Source: Coenobita brevimanus (lineage: Eukaryota; Arthropoda; Malacostraca; Decapoda; Coenobitidae). Taken from it: a stretch of 64,000 bases of DNA. Positions 15,133-29,294 of this stretch are shown here, piece by piece. The DNA lies in NCBI GenBank assembly GCA_032717465.1, contig CM064690.1, positions 9,956,093-10,020,092 on the forward strand, read 5' to 3'. The notes below the pieces were generated by a model. The model saw only the letters and a program-made list of their open reading frames with translations. It ran no database searches and was not told the DNA's origin. Position 1 is the first letter of the stretch, and each line of letters opens with the position of its first letter. The position numbers were made by a program, and so were the translations under genes.

Positions 15133-15134
<2 letters not shown>

Positions 15135-16190
15135 GTAAAATAGCTCAATCACTTTTTACCCTATTTTTACCAGACATGGTGGAAGGATTGAGGGCTAGAC
15201 AAAGAGTAAACTTTTTTTTTTTTTCAGTAAGAGGTCACAAGGCTAGGTCAAAGTCTGACGTAGCAAAATCATCCTTAATAATTTGTATTCATTTTGAACC
15301 AAGCATCCCGGAAGGGTTGGGGATAAGGCAAGAAGGAAAAGATCAAAATCTGAGGCAATTATTCAACATCAAGTTCAAAGGACAAGGTCAATGTTTGGCC
15401 CATATGTCCCGCTTGTGTGTTTGTTAGCAAAATAACTCAGTCGATTTTGATTCGATAAAAAAAATTGATGGAAATGTGGAGGGTCAGCCAAGAAATATAC
15501 ATACTATTTTTTTTTTTATGACAATATGTCAAAGATCTTGGGCACAGGACAATGTCATGTTACATAAATTTTATCCAGTTTATACCAAGCTCTGTGGAAC
15601 GGTTAAGAAGATGATAAAAATAAAAGCTTTTGAATATTAAAACACTCAAGGGCCAGGATTTCAGGATTAGGTCAGCTCAAGCAGTTTCGATCTGGTTTGA
15701 ACCAAACTCCGTGAAACTGTTATGGACCAGGAGAGAACAAACATATCCAGCTTTGAAAACAACCAGCCGAACGTCAAGGTTACAGCCAAGGTCAAAGCTC
15801 TCCTCATGTGCCCGTGTGTGCACAAAACAACAAAAACAGTTTTGATATGATTTGGATCAAACTTGGTAGTAAGGTTGAGGAACACCCAAGAAGATGACCA
15901 ATTGTTTTTGAGATCTTAAACAGGTGTTATACTCTACTGAGTAATTTTTGTGGAATAGGTCGAATCAAAACAAGGTTAAATAAATTCGATTTTGTGAGCA
16001 ATCAGTCACAGGTCATGGTCACAGGGGAAATTCAAAGATTAATATCGCTGGGCAGGATCTGTTCAACCAGTTCTGATCCTCCCTCAACCAAAGCCGGTGG
16101 GAGGGGGTAAAGGTTTGAAAAGGATAAAGTAATTTGTTTTCAAGAGTTATCTGTTGAAGGTCAGGGTCCCGGGCCAAATTTAAATATTCG
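15133..16190 (+). repeat. degenerate tandem repeat, period about 120-155 bp
   Basis: A phrase of the form TTTGAACCAAACT..GTG..A..GTT recurs at about 15160, 15292, 15444, 15577, 15697, 15853 and 16075. Each occurrence is followed by an A/G-rich segment and a ‘..GGTCAAGGTC..' style phrase. Copies are strongly diverged. No open frame spans the array. Confidence 0.55.

Positions 16191-20271
<4,081 letters not shown>

Positions 20272-20362
<91 letters not shown>
20272..20362. repeat. (TA)n microsatellite, about 90 bp
   Basis: Pure TA tract. Confidence 0.97.
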
Positions 20363-20364
<2 letters not shown>

Positions 20365-20901
20365 AGCTGGGGTTCCCGGCGTTTCCGGGCCAAAGGGCGA
20401 ATACTTCAGTACTCTACTGTATGTTTTAGTTCAATTTTTCTTTCTACACCAGAAAGACCATGTACCTCTTATGCTTTTGAAGAGAGATTATAAGAGGTCC
20501 AGGAACTTTCTATTTCAGCTTTCGCGAACTAACGCACAGTAGTTGTGCGCACTTCTTGGCTATTACCGGTGGCCTCAAATGACCTTCGACTGGTGACCTT
20601 CAAATGACCTCGGAGGTCAACCTCACAGCCTATGTCCGAACTGGAAGTAATGTGAGTCTCCAAGCCAAATTTTGGGCTGCAGGGATACCGGCGTTGCCTG
20701 GGCCAAAAAGGCGAACAGTGTTCCTGAGACCTCAAATGACCCAGATCTTAATTTTGACCCCCATAACCATCCTTGGGCCTCCCTGGTTCAGAATATATAT
20801 GGGTCTGCAGGTCTCTGGCCCTTGGTTTGGGCGTGATTAATGAACAAACAAACATTGCGACTCATTTATCTATCTATCTATCTATCTATCTATATGGGTA
20901 T
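20363..20901. repeat. unclassified dispersed repeat with internal duplication and (CTAT)n tail
   Basis: The phrase CCGGCGTT.CC.GGGCCAAA with flanking GGCGAA occurs at about 20377 and again at 20688, roughly 310 bp apart. CAAATGACCT phrases recur between them. The block ends AACAAACAAACATTGCGACT then (CTAT)n at about 20868-20892, resembling the microsatellite tail of a retroposon. No coding capacity. Confidence 0.5.
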
Positions 20902-21684
20902 TGTTACGGAACAGAGAAAGATAATGTACACTTTAAGTGAGAATACTAAAAATCACTACTGTCCCGTAAAGTTCCAGGTTCAAAACAAAAGAGTTAGGTA
21001 AAATTACAAGTTAAAGTTTAATGCACAAACTAACAACAAAACGTTCAGGACTCATAAGGATAATGTAATGGCAAAAACAATTAAATATGGTTAACTGCAA
21101 ATAGCCTCTATTAACACGAAATTAGCAGGAGTAAATATATCTAAGTCAGCCCTGATAAAATGAAAATACACTGGACAATGCTCAGTTAATGCAAGATAAA
21201 TTATCACATACAAAATATTATCAAAAATGACTGACTAAAAGAACATTTACATGAATTACAAAACCTCACCAGGCCTACAAATTAACGCCCTACGCTACAC
21301 AGTACAAGGAAAAATGCAATAACAGTTATACTCAAATTACACAGCTGCTAGATGGTTGGAGACTTCCTGAGCACTCAATAATAACTGTACAGGGGAGGAC
21401 AGAGATGTGAACAAAATGAGGAGCAGATCTAAGTGGCAATGATGCAGAGACTGAGCTCATTATATAGGGGCCGGCAGAGCTTGATACAACTTGTAAGAAG
21501 GACGCGCAAATGAAGCCATGGGGACAAAGAGCTGAAAATCCTGCTCTGAACAACAGAAAGGACGACTTACTCTACTATAACGGTAGAAGGGGGGAACTGA
21601 AGCAGAACACGCTCGTGATCAAACATGCAGCATACTATGCGTTAAAAGTACACAAAGGATGATGAAATCATAGGCTATGTAACA
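20902..21684 (-). repeat. 3' LTR of the Gmr1-like element
   Basis: Same length (783 bp) and almost the same sequence as 25569-26351. Terminal inverted TGTTAC/GTAACA, target duplication GTAT to its left. TATATAA on the minus strand at 21460-21466. A 73-residue frame inside both LTRs is probably incidental. Confidence 0.95.
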
Positions 21685-24600
21685 CCTCCCCACAAAGAAA
21701 AAAGAAATTTACAAAGGAAATTTCTTATTACTCTAAAACAATCTGTATATGGCATTACAGAACATGCAAAAGTCTTTCCTAATGTTACAAAACATGAGAT
21801 CTCCCTAGCACGTTCAGTCATAGGTACTTGCCAGTATCCCTTTAACAAATCAAACTTACTTATGTACCTAGCCTTTCCCATCTTGTCTATGCAATCTTCC
21901 ACACGAGGGAGAGGGTAAGTGTCTGTTTTGGTTATCTGATTAACACGTCTGTAGTCAATGCAAAGCCGCTGTGATCCACCTGGCTTAGGGACTAGAGTGA
22001 CAGGAGAACTCCACTCGCTCTGACAGGGCTCAATCATCTTGTGGTCCAACAGGTAGCCAAGTTCCTTCTGGATGAGAGGAACTTTCACTGGGTTCACACG
22101 GTAAGGAGGCAATTTAATTGGCTTTGCGTCTCCAACATCGACATCATGCATCAACACAGTGGTTCTTCCTGGAGTGGCACGGAACACTTGCGGGTACTCC
22201 TGCAGTAATGCCGAAAACTCCTGCCTTTCCTCGGGAGGTAGATGAGAAAGCTTAGTCTGGAGATCATTCATGATATCAGGATTCTTCCCCAAACTATCAC
22301 TCAGGCTCATACTGCATGGGAGAGCTTCACTTGCAGACTCGGGTGGAACAGCTACAGTGCAGACTGGATTATTTTCGTCCCGCCTGTGATATAACTTTAG
22401 CATGTTGATGTGACAAAGTTGCTTGTTCTTTCTACGATCTGGTGTGGCGATGACATAGTTGACATCACTGAGTTTCTTCTCCACGAAATAAGGACCGCTA
22501 AACTTGGCTTGAAGAGGTTGCCCACGAACTGGTAGCAGAATCAAAACCTGATCTCCTGGCTGAAAGTGGCGTAACCTGGACTTCTTATCATACCAAGTCT
22601 TCATCTTCTCCTGAGCAGCTCCTAAATTCTCTCTCGCCAGCTGTAAAGCAGTGGACAGCCGTTCTTTGAACTTCATCACATACTCCAGCAGGTTGACGTC
22701 ATCTTCCTCCGACAGCCAGCATTCCTTGAGTAACTTAAGGGGTCCTCTTACTTCATGGCCAAACAGTAGTTCAAAAGGTGAGAAGCCCAGTGATTCATTT
22801 GGAGATTCTCTTGCAGCAAATACAACGAATGGAAGACCTTTATCCCAGTCTTTCCGATGTTCCAAACAGTATTTCTTGAGCATCGATTTGAGTGTTTGAT
22901 GATATCTCTCCAACGCTCCTTGGGTCTGGGGATGGTAAGCTGAAGACGTGATCTGGGTGATGCCCAACTCTTTCAGAGACTGCTTGAAAACATTTGACAT
23001 GAAATTACTTCCCCGGTCTGACTGTACCTCCTTGGGCAGACCAAACTTTGTGAAGAACCCTAGCATTTCCTTAACCACGTTCTTTGCTGAGATATTTCTA
23101 AGTGGAATGGCTTCAGGATAACGAGTAGCCATATCAATCAGGGTCAACACATAAGAAAATCCTGAAGAAGTCTTAGGAAGAGGGCCCACAATATCCACCA
23201 ACACACGGGTGAAAGGCGCCTCAAAAGGAGGAATGGGAACTAGAGGTGCAACCTTTTCGGTCTGATTACACTTCCCCACAACTTGACAGGTGTGACAAGA
23301 CTTACAATACCAGGAAAAATCCCTGAAGATACCTGGCCAGTAGAAGTGTTTCAAAATGCGTGCCACAGTCTTTCTAACTCCAAGGTGTCCTGCCAAACTG
23401 GAATCATGAGCCACTCTAATGATATCCTGCCTACAAACACGAGGGATGACAACTTGATGTACAACCTCCCATTCACAGTCGGCTGATGCTGTTGGGGGTC
23501 TCCACTTCCTCATAAGTACTCCTGACTTTATATAATAACAAGTAGAAGCACCGGCTGACTCTTCTTCAGTGTAAGCAGAGTTAGCTAGACCTTTCAACTC
23601 AGGGTCAGCAACCTGCAACTCAACCAACTCTTGACGAGACAAATTATCAACACTACGGAGTACTGCCTCATCTGGTGAGTGGTCCAAATTAGCAAGAAAA
23701 GTGTCAGCTAGGATAACATCATCATCATCATTATCCTCTAAATCACCAGTAACTTTAGACTTAGCCCTAGTGACAGCACATGCAGGGAACACATCAGGGA
23801 CATCACAATCTTGGGTCGCAGCCACTGGCTCACTAGACAACTGAGGAGCTGGACACACTTGACTTCCATCAATATCATTTCCAAGTAAGAAAGTTACACC
23901 TGACATTGGCAGTGTCTCAACCAACCCAACCATAACAGAACCATTAACAAAACCAGACTCTAAATTCACTCTGCACAGAGGGACAGAGAAGTAATTATTC
24001 CTTACACCTTGTAAGATTACAGTATCATCAGAGGAATTAACATTAGAGCCTAGAACACTGGTCAGCATAAGGGATTGGCAAGCACCTGTATCACGATATA
24101 TTTTAACTGATTTCCTGTCATTACTGTCCAGAGGACTGACAAAACCATCAGACAGGAAATTAGCACATGAACTCTTAAGAGTGTCACCCACGTTACTGCT
24201 CAAAAGAGGAGCTCCATCATGAGAATTTAAGTTACCCCTCAAAGCAGGGTCAGTTAACTCAGTTAAAGAATTCTGGGAACTCTCAAGAGTGGACACTAGA
24301 CCAATTGACTGAATATTTAAAGACTCCTTTTTGTTCACATCACGCTGTCTCCTGAAACATTTCTCCGTAGTATGACCAAGCTTACTACAATAAGTACATT
24401 TACTTTTCTGAAATCTAGAGGTGAAGCTGGTATTTACTTCCTGAGAAACATCATCTTTATTCTCTTTCCTGTTACCTGTACTCTGAGTAGAGGCAACGTA
24501 CTTACTATCAGCTTTCCCTTTTTCTTTAGAATATCTCTTGTGAGTGAGAGCATATTCATCAGCTAAAACTGCAGCATCAGACAAATTATCTATTCTTCTC

Positions 24601-24692
24601 TCATCAAGATATAGGCTTACATCTTTATAAATACACCTCTTGAAGTCCTCCAAGAAAATCATCTGTTTAAATTTACGAAAATCAGAATCCAC
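21675..24692 (-). CDS. pol: Gag C-terminus-protease-integrase-truncated RT polyprotein
   Basis: 1005 residues in the same frame as the Gag segment. The N-terminus completes the capsid (FKQMIFLEDFKRC...DERRIDNLSDAAVLADEYA). The zinc knuckle is CX2CX4HX4C at 99-112. Retroviral-type protease active site DTGA at 201-204. Integrase zinc domain H429-H436-C466-C469, DDE core D500, D559, E595 (D,35,E spacing intact), GPYF at 733-736. RT begins after the integrase at about 805 and keeps CIDYRRVN (911-918) and FDLLKGYWQVP (947-957, first catalytic Asp 948). It then breaks off at about 982 and ends TDCFRVI...GGVT at the polypurine tract. The YxDD box and RNase H are missing. The GTG at 24692 is not a true start. 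Confidence 0.93.
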   Translation of the reverse strand: MDSDFRKFKQMIFLEDFKRCIYKDVSLYLDERRIDNLSDAAVLADEYALTHKRYSKEKGKADSKYVASTQSTGNRKENKDDVSQEVNTSFTSRFQKSKCTYCSKLGHTTEKCFRRQRDVNKKESLNIQSIGLVSTLESSQNSLTELTDPALRGNLNSHDGAPLLSSNVGDTLKSSCANFLSDGFVSPLDSNDRKSVKIYRDTGACQSLMLTSVLGSNVNSSDDTVILQGVRNNYFSVPLCRVNLESGFVNGSVMVGLVETLPMSGVTFLLGNDIDGSQVCPAPQLSSEPVAATQDCDVPDVFPACAVTRAKSKVTGDLEDNDDDDVILADTFLANLDHSPDEAVLRSVDNLSRQELVELQVADPELKGLANSAYTEEESAGASTCYYIKSGVLMRKWRPPTASADCEWEVVHQVVIPRVCRQDIIRVAHDSSLAGHLGVRKTVARILKHFYWPGIFRDFSWYCKSCHTCQVVGKCNQTEKVAPLVPIPPFEAPFTRVLVDIVGPLPKTSSGFSYVLTLIDMATRYPEAIPLRNISAKNVVKEMLGFFTKFGLPKEVQSDRGSNFMSNVFKQSLKELGITQITSSAYHPQTQGALERYHQTLKSMLKKYCLEHRKDWDKGLPFVVFAARESPNESLGFSPFELLFGHEVRGPLKLLKECWLSEEDDVNLLEYVMKFKERLSTALQLARENLGAAQEKMKTWYDKKSRLRHFQPGDQVLILLPVRGQPLQAKFSGPYFVEKKLSDVNYVIATPDRRKNKQLCHINMLKLYHRRDENNPVCTVAVPPESASEALPCSMSLSDSLGKNPDIMNDLQTKLSHLPPEERQEFSALLQEYPQVFRATPGRTTVLMHDVDVGDAKPIKLPPYRVNPVKVPLIQKELGYLLDHKMIEPCQSEWSSPVTLVPKPGGSQRLCIDYRRVNQITKTDTYPLPRVEDCIDKMGKARYISKFDLLKGYWQVPMTERAREISCFVTLGKTFACSVMPYTDCFRVIRNFLCKFLFSLWGGVT
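21685..21693 (-). promoter_or_regulatory. polypurine tract
   Basis: GTGGGGAGG on the minus strand directly abuts the 3' LTR, the expected place and composition for the plus-strand primer of an LTR retrotransposon. Confidence 0.8.
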
Positions 24693-24710
24693 ATTCTTAG
24701 AATTTAACCA

Positions 24711-25433
24711 CTACTCTAACAGATCTTTGATTTTTGCATACTCAACATGGGATTGCTTATCTTGCTTATAAGTTGTCCTAAATTTTACTCTATAAGCTTC
24801 AGGAACAAGCTCATAGGCCTTACGAATCAAGCTCTTAACTACATCATAATTATCAGATTGATCCTGAGGCAAAGATGCATAAGTTACTTGAGCTTTACCG
24901 GTGAGAACAGTTTGAAGGAGTACTGGCCAATACTCCTTGGGCCAACTAAAACCTGTAGCTACCCTCTCAAACAACTGAAAATACTTTGTTAAATCAGATT
25001 CATTAAAAGGAGGGACAAGTTTAACATTTTTAGCCACATCAAAATCATCAGAGCTAGATGATCCAGTTCCACCTTGTTTCATGCGATACTCATGGTCTGC
25101 CTGAATCCTGGCAAGTTCAATTTGTGCCTTAGCCTGTACCTGTGCCTCTTGAATACGAGCATTTGCCTCCTTAACACAAGCCTCCTTAGCCTGAGACTCA
25201 GCCTCCTTAGCACGTGCTTGAAATTCAGCTTCCTTCACACGAGCCTCCTGCAGGGCTAGCTGTAACTTAGCTAATTCAATCTGCGTTTGCTCATTTGGAG
25301 GAGTTACATTAAACAACCTTTCATTAATCATGTCAACAATTTGATCTTTAGAATGATGAGAGCGAACAGCAATTCCCAATTGTTGAGCAACAAGCTTAAG
25401 TTCATTCTTTGTTCTGTTTTCTATATCACACAC
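24711..25433 (-). CDS. gag: Gag N-terminal part (SAP-like motif, coiled coil, capsid)
   Basis: 240 residues from ATG at 25433. Residues about 7-42 (TKNELKLVAQQLGIAV..KDQIVDMI) look like a SAP-type helix-extension-helix. Residues about 50-115 are an Ala/Glu/Gln/Lys-rich coiled coil (repeated KEAE/QAKA). From about residue 135 (PFNESDLTKYFQLFERVA, WPKEYWPVLLQTVLTGKA, SLIRKAYELVPEAYRVKF) it is a capsid domain of Gmr1-like type, the family from which vertebrate SCAN domains derive. The frame stops at TAG (24711-24713) in mid-capsid and then continues in the same frame (WLNSKNV...) into the next open frame. The TAG is thus a point lesion, plausibly from CAG, or a readthrough site. Gag would form the particle that packages element RNA. 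Confidence 0.88.
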   Translation of the reverse strand: MCDIENRTKNELKLVAQQLGIAVRSHHSKDQIVDMINERLFNVTPPNEQTQIELAKLQLALQEARVKEAEFQARAKEAESQAKEACVKEANARIQEAQVQAKAQIELARIQADHEYRMKQGGTGSSSSDDFDVAKNVKLVPPFNESDLTKYFQLFERVATGFSWPKEYWPVLLQTVLTGKAQVTYASLPQDQSDNYDVVKSLIRKAYELVPEAYRVKFRTTYKQDKQSHVEYAKIKDLLE

Positions 25434-25547
25434 TGCACATTTGACAAAAAATCTTTGGCTTCATCAAGTGTAGAAATAGTAGACATCATGAATAAATCAG
25501 TCACAAAATATCAAGCAATATCCTTATGATAATATCCTGAATATCCT

Positions 25548-25563
25548 GATGAGAGGTCGCCAA
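25548..25563 (-). promoter_or_regulatory. primer-binding site (tRNA-Arg type)
   Basis: A few bases inside the 5' LTR the minus strand reads TGGCGACCTCTC. TGGCGACC is complementary to the 3' end of arthropod tRNA-Arg (as in 412/mdg1-type elements); the match fades after eight bases. Location and sequence fit initiation of minus-strand DNA synthesis. Confidence 0.6.
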
Positions 25564-25568
25564 ATTTA

Positions 25569-26351
25569 TGTTACGGAACAGAGAAAGATAATGTACACTT
25601 TAAGTGAGAATACTAAAAATCACTACTATCCCGTAAAGTTCCAGGTTCAAAACAAAAGAGTTAGGTAAAATTACAAGTTAAAGTTTAATGCACAAACTAA
25701 CAACAAAACATTCAGGACTCATAAGGATAATGTAATGGCAAAAACAATTAAATATGGTTAACTGCAAATAGCCTCTATTAACACGAAATTAGCAGGAGTA
25801 AATATATCTAAGTCAGCCCTGATAAAATGAAAATACACTGGACAATGCTCAGTTAATGCAAGATAAATTATCACATACAAAATATTATCAAAAATGACTG
25901 ACTAAAAGAACCTTTACATGAATTACAAAACCTCACCAGGCCTACAAATTAACGCCCTACGCTACACAGTACAAGGAAAAATGCAATAACAGTTATACTC
26001 AAACTACACAGCTGCTAGATGGTTGGAGACTTCCTGAGCACTCAATAATAACTGTACAGGGGAGGACAGAGATGTGAACAAAATGAGGAGCAGATCTAAG
26101 TGGCGATGATGCAGAGACTGAGCTCATTATATAGGGGCCGGCAGAGCTTGATACAACTTGTAAGAAGGACGCGCAAATGAAGCCATGGGGACAAAGAGCT
26201 GAAAATCCTGCTCTGAACAACAGAAAGGACGACTTACTCTACTATAACGGTAGAAGGGGGGAACTGAAGCAGAACACGCTCGTGATCAAACATGCAGCAT
26301 ACTGTGCGTTAAAAGTACACAAAGGATGATGAAATCATAGGCTATGTAACA
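25569..26351 (-). repeat. 5' LTR of the Gmr1-like element
   Basis: Partner of 20902-21684, with six differences by eye (about 99 % identity), indicating recent insertion. On the minus strand a TATATAA box sits at 26127-26133 and would drive element transcription leftward. The GTAT duplication follows at 26352-26355. Confidence 0.95.
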
Positions 26352-26618
26352 GTATATATATACTCCTATGAAGACAGGCATTGGTCGTTCTTTTGTGATA
26401 CCTGACTCTCCTTGGAATTGGAGACTTCATAGCATCTCCTCCTCGGTGAATTATTTTTCAGGTCGCAGCCTAGTATCCTCTCATGCGTGAGTGCCCGGAG
26501 CAACCTATGTCCATGCCGAATAGATTTCTGTATAATCAGCATATATCTATATCTATCTATCTGTCTATCTATCTATCTGTCCATCTATCTCTATCTGTAT
26601 ATCTACAGTATCTCTCTC

Positions 26619-26685
<67 letters not shown>

Positions 26686-26690
26686 CATTT
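26352..26690. repeat. unique flank then (CTAT)n-(TC)n-(TA)n microsatellites
   Basis: Variable TATC repeats at about 26541-26600, TC at 26611-26662, TA at 26663-26685. No gene. Confidence 0.85.
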
Positions 26691-27073
26691 CATCTCATCA
26701 GCCGTTTGAATGTCCACTGCAGGACCGGCCTATCCCGATCGAAGTGGGGTCGAAACAGCCAATGTATCTCTACCAAGTGGCTTATGCTGTCTGGTAGAGA
26801 TTATATGCAGGGTGAGAAGTGCTTGTAAGTGTAACTGTAGTGTTGTAGTGGCTTTGGATGTGTGTGTAGTCTATGAACCAAGTGTAATCGGTCCGCACAA
26901 GCAGACTGGGTACAAGCATAGTATGCGACATTGGTTCAACCACAGCACCTGTTATGTCCGCCAAGCAGTACGTGGCCTTAAGAATGCTCCCAAAGATTAT
27001 TACCCTGGCTGGGCACGAACCCTCGTTCTTCATTGTACGAAAACGCACACTTTACCACTGTACCACAGAGGCT

Positions 27074-27075
<2 letters not shown>
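26691..27075 (-). mobile_element. tRNA-derived SINE, copy 1
   Basis: On the minus strand it starts at 27075 with a tRNA-like head: GGAGCCTCTGTGGTACAGTG, A-box TGGTACAGTGG, and B-box GGTTCGTGCCC about 45 nt later. A body of about 300 bp follows and ends in GGTCCTGCAGTGGACATTCA and CGGCTGATGAGATGAAATG. The tail is like that of the RTE fragment at 9461-9876 (CAGCAGTGGACATGTAATGG, CTGATGATGATA). Both sides are (TA)n. Confidence 0.8.
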
Positions 27076-27125
<50 letters not shown>

Positions 27126-28649
27126 GACGTGGACCAGTATAAGGGGCCCACACGTTTCACGTGTGGAACCTGAAGGCCCGACGGCGCTCTTATCACTCCT
27201 CTTATTATACCAACTCCCAAAAGTTAAAAAAAAACACATTTGCAAATCAAACTGTCTCCTATACATAGTAGAAACCTACTTAGTACTTAGAAAATTTCAA
27301 GAGAAAATAAAATTTTTCAAAGATTCACTTCATGGTTAATGGTTTGTTGATGGTCAGATAGTACACATTGATGCTGTACCACCTTAACACATCACAAACA
27401 ATATTTATCTTTGCTCTGATCAGTCAAAAGGTGGTTAAATGCCTTAAAACGTATAGCTCGATTAGTATCAATGAAGATGATGGCCACTGTTGGAACATTC
27501 GCATTTGACACACACAACCTCTCTACGTCCATTTTTCGCTATGGGCAAACACTGATTTTATTCATTATTACGACCTTGTTTGACCTTCAGTGTCAAATCT
27601 AATGATGTCCACCCCACCATTTTCTGGGGCGAGGAACATTTTTTGTTTTATACCTTGTCCTCGAATTTTGTCTCCTTCTTGGACTTTTAAGAAAATCGTG
27701 TTTTGAAATGGCTTTTTTATTTTTTTTATTTATTTTTCCTTGAAGGACAAAGTAATACATCCATTGATAAGATTGGTTGCACATTAGGGGTGGTCTATAG
27801 AGTGACTTTTGTACCTAGAATGCCTCATTCTACAGTATAGTTTTATCGCATGTTCCCAGATTTAATGTTGGCTTTTCTCCACCATTACCTAACGTCACGC
27901 CGACCAGCCTCCAAATATACAAATTGAATCAGGAAGGAAGATTGAACCGAAGCCTCTTCAGCCAACAAGAAATAGGATCATCATTATTACATCATCGTCA
28001 TCATCCTGTTTCCTCTATAATCAATGTGGTAGGTTGAATCCAGAATCATAAGATACAAAAGTAAAGTTACCATCAGAAACAGATGAACCTCTTAAGTATG
28101 TTTACCTATTCATGTTTCATTCTTACAACCATTATGCTTTTATTGTGTGACGAGGTTAATGAAGGTTATATCTCACTTTTCAAGGTTGAATTACCTCTCA
28201 AAGCCTACATAAAATAGTTTAGATGCAGAAAGAAAGTCGTCCTTGCACTGAAGGAGTCAAGGTAAATGAGAGAGAGAAAAAAAAATAGACAATAACATAT
28301 CATTCTTTTAGTCCAGCTCTCCTCATATATATTTTTTTCTCTTGCTCTATATTTCAGAAAATCTTGAAGTTACAAAACCTCAACGCCTCTATATTATCCT
28401 CTCTGCACTTCTTCGAAACAAGGATCAACTTTTAGTGTAAGTCTATTGTTACATCTCAGCACAGAAGATGAAGATATGGCATGTTTACGGCATGTTAAAA
28501 TTAAATGAGTTTACACCAAAACAACAACAAAAATAAGACAGCAAAAACCTAGCAAGGATTCACCACCTCTGATACATCATCCGGCTATTAAATTATGCAC
28601 ACTGTTAAAAACAAAGAAAATTCAACAAAAATACGTCTCTCTCTCACAC

Positions 28650-28696
<47 letters not shown>
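27076..28696. other. gene-free stretch between SINE copies
   Basis: A (TA)n tract at 27076-27122 is followed by a short palindrome (CCACACGT TTC ACGTGTGG at about 27150), then AT-rich sequence with no recognisable gene, and a second (TA)n at 28652-28696. Confidence 0.6.
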
Positions 28697-28699
<3 letters not shown>

Positions 28700-29071
28700 C
28701 CGTTTGAGTGTCCACTGCAGGACCGGCCTATCCCGACCGGAGTGGGGACGATACAGCCAATGTATCTCTACCAAGTGGCTTAGGCCGCCTGGCAGATTGT
28801 ATGTAGGGTGAGAAGTGCTTGTAAATGTAATTGTAGTGTTGTAGTGGCTTTGGATGTGTGTGTAGTCTGTGAACCAAGTGTAATCCGGCAAGCCGACTGG
28901 GTGCAAGCATACTTTAAAGTATGCGACACTGGTTCAGCCACAGCACCCCATATGTCCTCCAAGCAGTACGTGGCCAGAAGAACCTCCCAAAGTTTATTAC
29001 CCTGGCAGGGCGCGAACCCTCGTTCTTCAGTGTACGAAAATGCACACTTTACCACTGTACCACAGAGGCTC

Positions 29072-29072
<1 letters not shown>
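28697..29072 (-). mobile_element. tRNA-derived SINE, copy 2
   Basis: The same element as 26691-27075, in the same orientation. The tRNA-like head ends at 29072 (GGAGCCTCTGTGGTACAGTG on the minus strand) and the RTE-like tail at 28697 abuts a (TA)n tract. Copies differ by scattered substitutions, mainly C/T. Confidence 0.82.
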
Positions 29073-29161
<89 letters not shown>

Positions 29162-29193
29162 CATGTATATGTATGTGTATATGCATGTATGTA

Positions 29194-29228
<35 letters not shown>

Positions 29229-29229
29229 A

Positions 29230-29291
<62 letters not shown>
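29073..29291. repeat. compound microsatellite (CA)(TA)(TG)(CTAT)(TA)
   Basis: Five consecutive simple-repeat blocks. The last (TA)n block is the target of the mariner-like element that follows. Confidence 0.95.

Positions 29292-29294
<3 letters not shown>

Larger units (their letters stand above)
20902..26351 (-). mobile_element. Gmr1-like Ty3/gypsy LTR retrotransposon, RT-truncated
   Basis: Two 783-bp LTRs (20902-21684 and 25569-26351) differ at six positions by eye and begin TG and end CA. They are flanked by a GTAT duplication (20898-20901 and 26352-26355). The coding strand is minus, so the right LTR is the 5' LTR. Gag and pol occupy one frame from 25433 to 21675, broken by a single TAG at 24711-24713. 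Domain order is capsid, zinc knuckle, protease, integrase, then RT. That is the Gmr1-like order and not the usual gypsy order PR-RT-RH-IN. The RT stops after its first catalytic motif and RNase H is absent, so the copy is a recent but internally deleted, non-autonomous insertion. Confidence 0.93.

Noticed and set aside
21332..21553. 73-residue frame in each LTR (also 25999-26220)
   Set aside because: Present in both LTRs simply because they are duplicates; no domain and no conservation test possible here.
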